From Saitoella complicata NRRL Y-17804 (lineage: Eukaryota; Ascomycota; Saitoellomycetes; Saitoellales; Saitoellaceae), in assembly GCF_001661265.1 (NCBI RefSeq), contig NW_017567010.1:296422-360421 (forward strand): a stretch of DNA of 64,000 nucleotides, written 5' to 3'. This document shows positions 39,681 through 49,596 of this stretch, in pieces (the stretch's first letter is position 1; every line of letters begins with the position of its first letter). A program made the translations under genes and the position numbers. The notes below the pieces were generated by a model. The model worked only from the letters and a program-made list of their open reading frames with translations. It did not search any database and had not been told where the DNA came from.

Positions 39681-41720
39681 ATGGCTAAGAAGTTCAGTAT
39701 CGAAGTGTCCCCGTCGGAGAAGCCCGGGCACGGTCCTATCCGTCGCTCTCCCCACTCTCCCAAGGAGCTTATCACCAGTCCGGACGATTCTATCAAGACC
39801 ACCTACGACATCCTGCAATTTGCAGCAAGACATTACCCTAACAAGGATGCTGTTGGCTCGAGGAAGGTCTTGAGGGTGCATACAGAGGAGAAGAAGATCA
39901 AGAAGGTTGTCGATGGCAAGGAGACCGAAGTGCCCAAGAAGTGGAACTTCTTCGAACTGAGCCCTTTCAGTTTTATCACCTTCCAGGAATTGCGCGACAA
40001 AGCGGAAAGATTGGGTTGCGGTTTGAAGGCTTTGGGTATGGAGGAGGGTGACAAGGTGCAGATTTACGCGGCAACTTCTCAGATGTGGTTGACCATGTCG
40101 CAAGCTAGTTCTTCTCAGAGCTTTCCCATCGTCACTGCATACGACACTTTGGGTGAGGAGGGATTGACCCACTCTCTTGTGGAGACTAGCGCAAAGACCA
40201 TTTTCTGTGACGGAAGCCTTCTTCCAACCTTGGTGAAACCTTTGGAGAAGGCCACTGAGGTCAGACATATCGTGTATCATGGCGACGTCAAGGAGAAGGA
40301 CATTGAGGAATTGAAGCAGGCTTACGGTGACAGACTTACTATCCGTGACGACGAGGCTCTCGAGCAGCTCGGCAGGGAGAACCCAGTGGCACCCAACCCG
40401 CCTAAAGCCGAGGACTTGTGCTGTATCATGTACACCTCCGGTTCCACTGGCGCACCCAAGGGTGTTGTTCTTTCTCACGCCAACCTCGTTGCCGCGGTCG
40501 GTGGTATCACCCAAATTCTGTCCCACAACATCAACAAGGACGACAACTACATTGCTTTCCTCCCGTTGGCTCACGTTCTCGAGTTCATCGTGGAGCACTA
40601 CATGCTCTTCTTGGGTGCTACCATGGGATACGGCAATGTCAAGACTTTGACCGATGCGAGCGTTCGTCACTGTGCTGGTGATATTAGAGAATTCCGTCCT
40701 ACCGTTATGGTAGGTGTTCCTGCGGTCTTCGAAAGCGTTCGTAAGGGCATCTTGACTAAGGTTGCTGCCGGCGGCTTCGTCACTCAGAAGTTGTTCTCCG
40801 GTGCTCTGTCAGCCAAGTCGTTCCTGAACAGCTGGTCCCTTCCGGGATCGGGCGTCTTGGATGCCGCCGTATTCAAGAAGGTTCGTCAGGCTACTGGTGG
40901 CAGGCTCAGGTACACACTTTCCGGCGGTGCGCCCTTGTCGGCTGAGACGCAACGTTTCTTGAGTACCGCTTTGTGCCCGATGTTGATCGGTTACGGGTTG
41001 ACCGAAACTTGTGCTATGTGCACAATCATGCCTCCTGAGGCGTTCTCCATCGGACCTGTCGGATGCCCCGTGCCTTGCTCTGAGATCAAGCTCGTCAGTG
41101 TCGAGGATGCCGGTTACAAGGCGGAAGAAAACAAGGGAGAAGTCTGGATTCGCGGTCCCTCCATTACCAAGGGCTACTTCAACCGCGATAAGGAGACTGC
41201 CGAGGCATTCACTGAGGATGGTTGGTTCATGACTGGTGACATCGGAACATGGCTTCCCAACGGTCAGCTTCAGATCATTGACCGTAAGAAGAACCTTGTC
41301 AAGACGGCACACGGCGAGTACATTGCCCTTGAGAAGTTGGAGTCCATCTACCGTACTACGCAGGTCGTTCAGAACATCTGTGTATACGCTGATCAGAGCA
41401 AGGTCAAGCCCATTGCAATCATAGTCCCAGTCGAGGCTGCGCTCAAGAAGATTGCTGAGGAGAAGGGTATCAAGGGTGAGGACCTGGAGGACCTTTGCAA
41501 GGATGACTACCTGAAGAAGGCCGTTCTTGACCACCTCTTGGACACTGGAAAGAAGGCTGGATTGAAGGGCATCGAGTTGTTGCAAGCTGCGGTTTTGGCA
41601 CCGGAGGAGTGGACCCCTCAAAATGGCTTGGTTACTTCTGCTCAGAAGCTGCAGCGCAAGAAGATCTTGGAGCAGTACAAGGATGAAGTTGAGCACGCCT
41701 ACAAGCACACTTCTCCATAG
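39681..41720 (+). CDS. Long-chain acyl-CoA synthetase (FAA1/FAA4-like)
   Basis: Intronless, 679 residues. ANL-superfamily motifs are clear: the ATP/AMP signature YTSGSTGAPKGVVLSHANLV near residue 250, YGLTETCAM near residue 436, the hinge region GWFMTGDIG, and the fatty-acid synthetase motif QIIDRKKNLVK. The N-terminus PGHGPIRRS is typical of fungal Faa1/Faa4 proteins. It activates long-chain fatty acids to CoA thioesters for lipid synthesis, import or beta-oxidation. The last residues (HTSP) are not a peroxisomal PTS1, so a cytosolic, ER or lipid-droplet location is more likely. It follows the ABC transporter on the same strand at ~220 bases. Confidence 0.93.
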   Translation: MAKKFSIEVSPSEKPGHGPIRRSPHSPKELITSPDDSIKTTYDILQFAARHYPNKDAVGSRKVLRVHTEEKKIKKVVDGKETEVPKKWNFFELSPFSFITFQELRDKAERLGCGLKALGMEEGDKVQIYAATSQMWLTMSQASSSQSFPIVTAYDTLGEEGLTHSLVETSAKTIFCDGSLLPTLVKPLEKATEVRHIVYHGDVKEKDIEELKQAYGDRLTIRDDEALEQLGRENPVAPNPPKAEDLCCIMYTSGSTGAPKGVVLSHANLVAAVGGITQILSHNINKDDNYIAFLPLAHVLEFIVEHYMLFLGATMGYGNVKTLTDASVRHCAGDIREFRPTVMVGVPAVFESVRKGILTKVAAGGFVTQKLFSGALSAKSFLNSWSLPGSGVLDAAVFKKVRQATGGRLRYTLSGGAPLSAETQRFLSTALCPMLIGYGLTETCAMCTIMPPEAFSIGPVGCPVPCSEIKLVSVEDAGYKAEENKGEVWIRGPSITKGYFNRDKETAEAFTEDGWFMTGDIGTWLPNGQLQIIDRKKNLVKTAHGEYIALEKLESIYRTTQVVQNICVYADQSKVKPIAIIVPVEAALKKIAEEKGIKGEDLEDLCKDDYLKKAVLDHLLDTGKKAGLKGIELLQAAVLAPEEWTPQNGLVTSAQKLQRKKILEQYKDEVEHAYKHTSP

Positions 41721-41945
41721 ATGCGCCGATTGTGAAGACGAGTGTATGATGATTGACTGTGTACGATTCTGTCAGTGCGAGTGTTTTAAATCTGGTTGAG
41801 CAGCGTGTTGTAGTTCTCTCTTTTTGCTTAATGTGTAACTTGATTCCCTTATCAAACTCCTGTTATTCATTTAGTGCAAGAGCACTGGGTATCTTTGTGT
41901 ATGTAAAACAACCCCTTCTCCTCGTGAGGGTCCTCCTCTATCATC

Positions 41946-42466
41946 TCATGAGTCACCAAACAGACGTTGCACGCGTTTCAACACCGAATCCTTCTCCGGA
42001 TCGTATGGGTGGTCTTTACTGGGAATTTCGAGTAATGCCGGGAAAGCAGCTGTGTAGTTGTCCACCCGATAGCGGATCTTGTCGGCAACCTGACAAGAGA
42101 TCGTTAGCTGTAGTATAGTAAATTCAATAGGAAAGTCAAACATGTTGGTTGATCAGGACAATGGCGATGTCCTTTCGTGAGGTGTATTCGTCAAAGGTCT
42201 TCTCGATTGCTGAAGTTTCGGTCCCTAACGTACGTCAACCGAACGTTCGCAAAAGCGCTTCCTCATGCACAAAACATACTGGCATCGACAACAAAGTAGT
42301 TTTTTTGTTGGTCCTCGTTTATGTGGCCGGTTCCCGCAAGAAGGAGGCCAGTGACGGAGTCCTACAGCCAAGGGTCAGTGGGATAGACGCAGAGCAGAAT
42401 GCATTCAAAGCCTACTTCGTCTCCAATGACAGCTATAAAGTTTCTTCCCTTCTGAAGCTGAGCCAT
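41946..42466 (-). CDS. VMA7: V-type ATPase subunit F
   Basis: Four short exons (42416-42466, 42280-42361, 42142-42224, 41946-42089) with introns of 54, 55 and 52 bases give 119 residues. The spliced protein runs [23 protein letters not shown] and NYFVVDA, then [20 protein letters not shown] and NQHVADKIRY, and ends [18 protein letters not shown]-like ([20 protein letters not shown]) followed by RVQRLFGD. This is subunit F of the V1 sector, in the central stalk of the vacuolar proton pump. No single ORF covers it because the exons are so short. It is divergent from VPS36 with 112 bases between start codons. Confidence 0.95.
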
Positions 42467-42578
42467 GGCCTGAACTGTTGGTGTTGTGTTTGTGTGCGGT
42501 TCCGCTGTCGTATCGACGACTGTCGCTGTGACGTCGGCCAGCGTACGGACAGACAGCAAGTTCACCACCAGCTCAGAA

Positions 42579-44312
42579 ATGCACAGATGGAGTAAAATCA
42601 ACTTGACCAGTGCGAGGAGACCAGAGCTGTCAGAGGACGAGACGACTCTTTTCGTCCAAATCCATGTCGGTCTCTACGATGGGTAGGTTGTCCTACTCCC
42701 GCTTCTGCCGAGGACTACGGCTGACCACTTCAGAAAGTACAAATCGGCTGATCATCAGAATGGTGCAATATACCTGACCTCAAAAAGAGTATGCTACGTT
42801 GACAGTGCCCAATCTGGGCAAAATTCGGTAGGATTAGAGCTGGCACTGATTGACAGTTACGACACCTATGTAAGTCTCGATGGGTTAGTATCATGGTGCC
42901 CGCTGACCTGATGCCAGGCTGGTTTTATGAGGTCTTCTCCGAAGATCACTCTTCATCTTCACGACAAGGCATCCGCGACAGCTTCGAACGTCAATTCTGG
43001 GATAGTGACGCCGGATTCATCAAACGTCACGGCGCAACCAACTACATTGCCACTCACACAATGGATATGTCCAATATGCTCCTTTTCTAACCCTTTACCT
43101 TCGCAGTACACGTCGAGCGCTTCTGCTCCTCCATGTTTAACGTGCGGGATCAAGCCTGCACCAGAGGTCTTGGCTAAAGCAGCAGCCCAGAGACCTGCGC
43201 CTGTGTCTTTGCCGAATCCTGCTGAGGTTTTCAGTTCTTCCGATGACGATCACACATTTGCATGCCCTGTATGCACCTTCCACAATCACCCGTCGTTAAC
43301 CAGCTGCGAGATGTGCGGAAGTCCGTTGATGTCGTCAAACTTGCCTCCAGCTCTTCGAAATACAGCAGGCGCAGAATCGCCTGGACCAATGTCTTCGGGC
43401 ATCGTGAGGGCACGGTATGTCAAGATAAGTTTCAGGCAAGGTGGGGAACGCCAATTTTTGGAACGACTGCGAGGTGCGCTACGGGAGCGGCGGTGGGAAG
43501 CTGCTCCGCCTATTGGAGATTTACAGATTACGCCCATACCGGAGCAACGAGGCTTTGGAATTGGCGGGCTGCAGAGGGCTGATGAAAGTGTGAGAAAAAC
43601 TAATGAGGTTGCAATGGGTAACGCACTGGAGGACCTGGATGCTTTGATGAAGAGGGCGAAAGAGATGGTTGCGTTGGCGGAAGCCTTTGCTCACCGACTT
43701 GCTTCGGCCCCGTCTACAACCGGTAATACAGAGGCCAGAGCTGCATTGCTTGAAAGTACGCAGGCGCTGGGACTTTCGTCTCCGGTGGTGACGAGGGAGA
43801 TTACTGGAGGGAACGATGTGTACCACGCTGAATTGGCGAAGCAAGTGGCCGAGTTTCTTGAGAGCGGTATCTTACAGAAGGAAGGTGGTACTGTCACCTT
43901 GATTGATCTCTTTGCACTCTACAATCGTGCAAGGGGTGTTGCGCTTGTGTCGCCCGCTGATCTTGCCAAAGCGTGCACGTTATTTGCTCAGTTGAAATTG
44001 CCGGTACGATTGCGTACATTCAAATCAGGCTTGGTGGTAGTACACGATGCGAGCAGAAAGGACGAGACTGTCATCCGACGACTGAAGGAATGGATTTCAT
44101 CTTACGAGACGGGTGCAACTTGTCAAGAAACCGCGGAGCAGTTCAAGTGGAGTGTTGGCGTAGCCTTGGAGGAGCTGGAGCTTGCTGAGGCCAGTGGCAC
44201 TCTTTGTCGAGATGAGAGCATCGAGGGGGTCAAGTTCTGGATCAATGAGTTTATCACCTTCACCTGGGACGTAGACAGCGTGAGAGGCGCTTGGGAAGCA
44301 GTAAACTCGTGA
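42579..44312 (+). CDS. VPS36: ESCRT-II subunit VPS36
   Basis: Three exons (42579-42682, 42734-42869, 42918-44312), 544 residues. A GLUE domain begins the protein (LFVQIHVGLYDG, NGAIYLTSKRVCYVD). Within it are two RanBP2/NZF-type zinc fingers, WICPICSFSNPLPS..CLTCG and FACPVCTFHNHP..CEMCG. The EAP30 winged-helix half follows (about residues 300-540), with QVAEFLESGILQKEGGTVTL, IDLFALYNRARG and a C-terminal NEFITFTWDV. Vps36 tethers ESCRT-II to endosomal phosphoinositide and ubiquitinated cargo for multivesicular body sorting. Two NZF insertions in GLUE match yeast Vps36. Splice sites are GTAGGT/GTAAGT with CAG acceptors. Confidence 0.94.
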
Positions 44313-44563
44313 ATATCCTTATTTGAGATATTATCTTATCTAATTTCTGCTGCCATTCAGTGTTCTCCACATAGGGTGTACTTACAGGCATCACCTGCTT
44401 TTCGTGCCAGGCGTACCTCAGTGCACCCTCGAATCCGGAATTTCATTGTTTCGTGCGAAGGCGACTGGACAAACGAATTACCACCGCATTTTACCCATCA
44501 GGAAGGAAGACTCGTTTCGATAAAGGAGTTGCTGGATGCTGAAGTGGACCAGATCTGAGTTGC

Positions 44564-46903
44564 ATGCGAGCACTTCTTCTTACCCGCAGCGTCTGTAGGC
44601 TTTTACGACGAAGTGCGCCATCGCCACGGACATCATGTCACTTCATATCATATACCTCCTTGACGAGCTCCTCGATATCACGAAACCTCTCGTCTCAAGC
44701 ACTTCTTGTCAGCGACTCTGCTCTTTCTACTGTCGTGGAGAACCATGAGCCACGCCCGGAGGAAGTTGCGCAGCCATCAGCAAGGTCTGAACCTCCTAGA
44801 AGAGAAAGCGGACCGAGCGGACCTGACGAGTTGCGTGCTGCTGTTGATAAATTGCGGCGCCTGTATTCGACTCAACACTCATCTCGGCAAGAATGTACCT
44901 TGAATCAATTTGTGACCACGGCTGACCGATTTCTTCACTTTGCCAAGGATGATACGTTGGATGGAGTTCTCCCCAAGGACCTTCGAGGGCTGGTCTTCGA
45001 GGTCGTTTGTCTGGGTTATCGCATTGTGGAGGAGAAAAACGGTCGACGATTCAACATCTTGGTCGAATACAGCAAAGCAGGTCGCAAGGACGAGGCGCTG
45101 CGTCTGGTCGGTTGGATGTTATCTGCATCCGTAGAGAACCCTTTTTCACAGAAAGAGAAAACCCTTTCGTTGGAGCTTGTTGCACCACTTGTCAAGAAAT
45201 GGGTGTCATCTGGGTTACCTGATGATATCGCACGTCTCAAAAGTATTACGACTATGCTGATCAAGGGAGAGTTCATCGATGCCGATGTGTTTTACCAAGA
45301 CGACGTTCGGCGAGAATTGGAGTTCCTTCGGCGGGTAGATCCTGAAAGCACTTCAGGCGTTGTCCGGATGCTTCTGCTCGTTCATTTGTACAGTTATTTT
45401 TCAAGCGGCTTGCACGGTCGGACCATCAGATTGATGCAGACCATGAGTGCTCTGAGGTTGGATCCACCTTCAGAGCTTCTCCAACGTACAATGCAACACT
45501 TTGCCGATCGGGCGGAAAACTCCCAGGATGACGATGCTTCCGGGCCTTTGCGGAGTGCGATACGGTTGCTGCAGCGTTACCAGCACATTCCAGTCAAGGA
45601 CGAAGTCGTTTTGTCGGACCTGTTTTCTCGTTGCCTGCGTGTGTCAAAAAACCCTGCTTTGACTCATGACCTTTACAATATTATTTGCTCAAGAGGAGAG
45701 CATCTCCTTCCCGCACTTGTGTACAGCTACATATTGCTGAATGTGCGGACAATGAATGTTGCGCGGGCTGTTAGGGCATACCATCGCGTCAATGAAACCA
45801 AGGCAATACATCCTTCATGGCTTATCGCAACAATCTTGAGAGGCCTTCTTCTCAGCCGTGATACGTCGAAAGCAACGAGTTTTGTCGACTCGCTTCCAAC
45901 AATCTACCTGAATGAACAAAGACAAGGACGAGGCCTCCAATGTGCGCTGATAGCATATGCTACGGCAACCAAGAACCGTGGGCTTTTTGAACGAATCCGG
46001 TCGGTCAATCGTGATTGCTCGCTCCCTGTACTGAGAAGCGTGTTGAGGTATCACACAGTGCTCGGCTCTCAAACAGCCGTCCGCGAGACTATTGAGGAGA
46101 TGCTCAGATTGGGATATGTGGTTGACGATTCAAGCATATCGATCTTATTGCGAGCAAATCTTCAAGTGGATTTTGCAAATGTGCGTCGCTCTGTGCGGAG
46201 ATATGAGACCCAGATGGGCCCGCGATCATGGTTCGAGGTGCTGAGAGCGGCGTACGGTAATGAGGATGAGAAGGTTATCCAATGGGCCAAGGGCAACCTT
46301 GATTTAGTGTTCAGGTCTCAGCGCTTACATCTGGAGAAAGAGCGTTTACAAGCAGAGAGGGATGAGATGTGTGCTGGGATCAAACTCCCACGTATCCAGA
46401 AACGTATTGAACGGCTTGAGGCATCCCGAACCACTGTCTTCAATCTGGATTTGAAGGATTACGTTCGACGGCAGGGAGTTGAAGCGGCTCTCAGCTTCTT
46501 CGAGCGCCATTGTTACTCGCCGGACACTCGGGAGGGCCGTGTGTCAATTATACCCAATCAGGTTTCGTTTCGTACCCTTTTGCACGCTGCTCGGCGCGTA
46601 AGAAATCAAGATGTTGAAGAGTGGGCGATGACTGAAATGAGAAAGAGAGGTTTTTGGACGGCTGGTAGGCCTGGATCGGTGCCGCAATATGATCCGGCAC
46701 AAGCTGCAGAGGAGCAATGGCGTAGTAACCTGGATTTGGAAAATTGCGATGCAATCGCCGACATGGTCGACGCTCAGGCATCACCAAAACCGAAACCACA
46801 ACGCACTGAATCGTCAAAGCGATCGGAAAACAAGATAAGAGAAATGCATGTTCATCGCTTACTGTCAAGATTGGAGGAGGACAAGATCCAGAGGCGGCAG
46901 TAG
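44564..46903 (+). CDS. Predicted mitochondrial helical-repeat (PPR-like) protein
   Basis: Intronless, 779 residues. The first ~50 residues are Arg/Ser-rich without acids (LLLTRSVCRLLRRS onwards), a good mitochondrial presequence. The rest is predicted alpha-helical with pairs of helices that look like degenerate pentatricopeptide repeats, for example EYSKAGRKDEALRLVGWML, SYILLNVRTMNVARAVRAY and RGLLLSRDTSKATSFVDSL. The C-terminus is charged and includes a coiled segment (about residues 580-640). Such proteins usually handle mitochondrial RNA or translation, but no specific family is recognised. It does not resemble a known PPR factor closely enough to name. Confidence 0.7.
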   Translation: MRALLLTRSVCRLLRRSAPSPRTSCHFISYTSLTSSSISRNLSSQALLVSDSALSTVVENHEPRPEEVAQPSARSEPPRRESGPSGPDELRAAVDKLRRLYSTQHSSRQECTLNQFVTTADRFLHFAKDDTLDGVLPKDLRGLVFEVVCLGYRIVEEKNGRRFNILVEYSKAGRKDEALRLVGWMLSASVENPFSQKEKTLSLELVAPLVKKWVSSGLPDDIARLKSITTMLIKGEFIDADVFYQDDVRRELEFLRRVDPESTSGVVRMLLLVHLYSYFSSGLHGRTIRLMQTMSALRLDPPSELLQRTMQHFADRAENSQDDDASGPLRSAIRLLQRYQHIPVKDEVVLSDLFSRCLRVSKNPALTHDLYNIICSRGEHLLPALVYSYILLNVRTMNVARAVRAYHRVNETKAIHPSWLIATILRGLLLSRDTSKATSFVDSLPTIYLNEQRQGRGLQCALIAYATATKNRGLFERIRSVNRDCSLPVLRSVLRYHTVLGSQTAVRETIEEMLRLGYVVDDSSISILLRANLQVDFANVRRSVRRYETQMGPRSWFEVLRAAYGNEDEKVIQWAKGNLDLVFRSQRLHLEKERLQAERDEMCAGIKLPRIQKRIERLEASRTTVFNLDLKDYVRRQGVEAALSFFERHCYSPDTREGRVSIIPNQVSFRTLLHAARRVRNQDVEEWAMTEMRKRGFWTAGRPGSVPQYDPAQAAEEQWRSNLDLENCDAIADMVDAQASPKPKPQRTESSKRSENKIREMHVHRLLSRLEEDKIQRRQ

Positions 46904-47037
46904 AGGAAGGTACACAATGGACAGACCACGGCAATCACATTGAATTTTATGGGTTTACGGCGTTTTGGGGTAGGCGTTCCACTTAGCATGTAGTCAGCAC
47001 AATTATTTGGAATGGTACAATTCCTTCTCTCACTTAT

Positions 47038-47766
47038 CTAGACATCCCTTGCTAGCTGCGCTATCGTAGGGCTATCATAAATGGCACTCTGATTTGCTCC
47101 GCTGATGCCTACTTTGACCATTGCCTTTGCTACATCGGTGACCGGATTACTCCATTTGAAGCCGACAGACTCGATTGTTGGGATGATAAACTTTCCAAAG
47201 AAGGCTTCCATAGTTCGCTGTTCCGGGCGAGGCTTGACAGTGCGCAAGTATGCTGGTCTGAAAATACTGGTTCTTCCGCCGGCCGCCTCAGCTAACTTTG
47301 TTAATTCTTCCTCCGTCTCCCCCTTCGAGCGTGGGTACAAGAACATGCTCGACTTGTTCGCTCCAGCTGACGAACAGTACAGCACATGTTGATTTTTGGA
47401 GGGCTCGAGGGCCAGTCTCACGCACTGCAAGGGAATTTCCTGGTCGACCTTCGTAAAGGCGGCTGCTGAACCTGCTTGCGCACGAGTTGTGCCAAGGGTA
47501 ATGTATATCGAGCTATCTCCGGAATGAGTTACGGTGCCATATGACAGTGAGAACACTCACTCGTGTCCTTTTAAGACGTCTCGGTGCGGCTCCAGATTAT
47601 CAAAATCAACGACCTGCTGGACCAACTTGTTCTTGCCCGGGCCATCGTAAACAGCTTCTCTGCGGCCGATAGATGTGACTCTTGACACGGCAGGACAAGC
47701 CAAAAGCTCCTTAAGTATTTGCTCGCCGACAGCTCCAGTCGCACCCAAGATCAAAGCCGATGACAT
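47038..47766 (-). CDS. FMP52: FMP52-like NAD(P)-binding oxidoreductase
   Basis: Two exons, 47561-47766 and 47038-47512 (intron 48 bases), 226 residues. The N-terminus has the Rossmann motif SALILGATGAVGEQILKELL, then RVTSIGRREA. Exon 2 opens with SIYITLGTTRAQAGSAAAF and shows a conserved LYCSSAGANKSSMFLYPRSKGETEEEL stretch that includes the YxxxK-like pair, then SIFRPAYL. This is the layout of yeast Fmp52 and human HTATIP2/TIP30, mitochondrial outer-membrane-associated proteins of uncertain reaction. The acceptor is the TAG at 47513-47515; using the preceding GAG breaks the frame. Confidence 0.87.
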
Positions 47767-48022
47767 TGTACGTGGGTGCAATTGCGAATGTAACGTAGAC
47801 AAGGTTGCCGATATGTATGATGAAATGCACGTCTCGAATGACGCGTCCTTTGTACATAGCCCATATTCTCGAAGAAGTTCTTTATATAGGGCGATAATTC
47901 CGGTCTTCGCTGCGTATACCCTCCCTATTTGCCGAGTACGGTACGTCAGAGCTGCTCTCCACACTGCAAGTCCAGACGTACCCAGTTCACGGGCATACGC
48001 TTTGCAGTAGCAATTGAGCATC

Positions 48023-48614
48023 ATGACGACCCTAAGAAGAATCCAGAAGGTATTCTTTACTGCCGGTTTCCTTCCTGACCATAGCTGATGTTGTTGGCTT
48101 CCAGGAACTTGCTGAAATTCATAGCAATCCCATCCCGAACATCACTGCTTCTCCGAAGAGCGACGACGACCTGTTGCACTGGCAAGCCAGGATTACCGGG
48201 CCCACTGGGACTCCTTATAAGGTCCGATATGCTCTGCTTTCATCTTCGGTCATACTAATCAGCGTACAGAACGGCAAATTCGAACTATCAATTGATTTCC
48301 CGTCCAATTATCCCTTCTCACCTCCCATCATCACATTCGTTACGCGTATATACCACCCTAATGTTTCCTCTGCGCCTGCACCGTCTTCTGGAAACACTGC
48401 CGGTGATTCCAATGTCTGCCACGCTTTGCTGAAGCCGTCCGAGTGGAAACCATCTACAAAGCTTACCACGGTATTGGAGGCTATGGTGGATCTCCTCATA
48501 AACCCTAGGGCGGATGATCCCCTTGAGCCTAATGTGGCCCAGGAGTATTTGACGGACCAGATTAAATTTGAGAAGACGGCAAAGGAATGGGTAAAGCGGT
48601 ATGCTTTGGCATGA
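48023..48614 (+). CDS. Ubiquitin-conjugating enzyme E2, UBE2L/UbcH7-like
   Basis: Three exons (48023-48049, 48105-48221, 48270-48614), 162 residues. The E2 core is clear: LRRIQKELAEI, HWQARITGPTGTPYKNGKFEL, FPSNYPFSPPIITFVTRIYHPN, then NVCHALLKPSEWKPSTKL with Cys98 as the catalytic residue, and NPRADDPLEPNVAQEYL, FEKTAKEWVKRYA. The EWKP-TK and DPLEP-VA elements resemble the UBE2L3/UbcH7 group that works with HECT and RBR ligases. Between HPN and the catalytic Cys there are about 18 residues instead of the usual ~8, a Ser/Pro/Gly-rich insertion. The second intron is 48 bases with no in-frame stop. Its start is 256 bases from FMP52, divergent. Confidence 0.85.
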
Positions 48615-48895
48615 TTGGCGTAATTGCGGCAAACCGGGGGTTCAAGGAGGACTGCAACACGAGCATCTGCATTTCGTCTTGATCAAGCAGCGTACGGAGT
48701 TTATTATGGTTTTCAAGTTGATTATATACCCTTTTTCTCTTCTTATCCCCCATCCCCCATACTACTGCACGGTTAGATACGTGCAAACGCGAGTCGTCAT
48801 TGGGCGGCAACTGCTGGGCTGAGAGAGGCGCATTCATTCGAGTCACCGACAACAACAGTCGAATCGAACGACCAGCAATATCGCCTTTGCTAACT

Positions 48896-49505
48896 ATGAA
48901 GCTCGCCGGTATTCTTTCTCTTGCATTCGCCTCTACTGCATTTGCGACGTCTCTCTTTCGAGTGAACGATGCCGATCGCGAGGTTCAGGATCTCTTCACT
49001 CTCGACGACAAGATTCCTGGCGACTCACCCATGTCTCTCTGCCCAAATCAAGACCATTCTCTTGATATTCTCAACGTCACCTTCATCAACACTTCGCCGA
49101 ATCCTCCTGTTGCTGGTGAGGTAATGACCGTCGATGCTGCGGGCCTGGTCAAGCAGGAGATTCGCAACGGGAGTTATATCGACCTAGAAGTCAAGTACGG
49201 CTTGATAAGATTGATCAAACAGCAGTTCGATCTCTGCGAACAGTTGAGCGAGCACGTCGGCATACAGTGCCCGGTTGCTCCAGGTGAACTGCAAGCCACC
49301 AAGGAGGTTGAGTTGCCAAAGCAAATTCCCCCCGTGAGTCTATGCCCGTTTACCTGCTTCTAAGATCTTTGCAACTTACATGAGTATCCAGGGTCGTTAC
49401 GCGGTCACCGCTCGTGTCCTTACTCCGGATGACATTCAGATTACTTGCATGACTGCCACTGTCGTGTTCAGACCCGGAAGACGTGCTGTACTTGAGTGGA
49501 ATTAA
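48896..49505 (+). CDS. NPC2: ML-domain sterol/phosphatidylglycerol transfer protein (NPC2)
   Basis: Two exons, 48896-49333 and 49392-49505 (intron 58 bases), 183 residues. A signal peptide (MKLAGILSLAFASTAFA) is followed by the MD-2-related lipid-recognition domain: CPNQDHSLDILNVTF, PVAGEVMTVDAAGLV, IDLEVKYGLIRLIKQQFDLC, IQCPVAPGELQATKEVELP and, after the intron, GRYAVTARVLTPDDIQITCM. Six Cys are placed as in Npc2. The protein binds sterol or phospholipid in the vacuole lumen and hands it on, together with Ncr1/NPC1. Three N-glycosylation sequons are visible. The intron removes a downstream stop and joins the final strands, which the family requires. Confidence 0.93.
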
Positions 49506-49596
49506 GGCTAGCAGTAGCTGCTCATATCATTCAGGGTATCAAGTATAGTAGTGTTAATTGGACTTGTCCAAGGAACGTATCGCATTCTTCCTTCCC

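Noticed and set aside
39666-40670. 334-codon minus-strand ORF over the acyl-CoA synthetase
   Set aside because: Antisense shadow of a strongly conserved gene; no family features.
44376-44558. 60-codon + strand ORF between VPS36 and the mitochondrial protein
   Set aside because: No recognisable features and ends just before the next ATG; more likely leader sequence.
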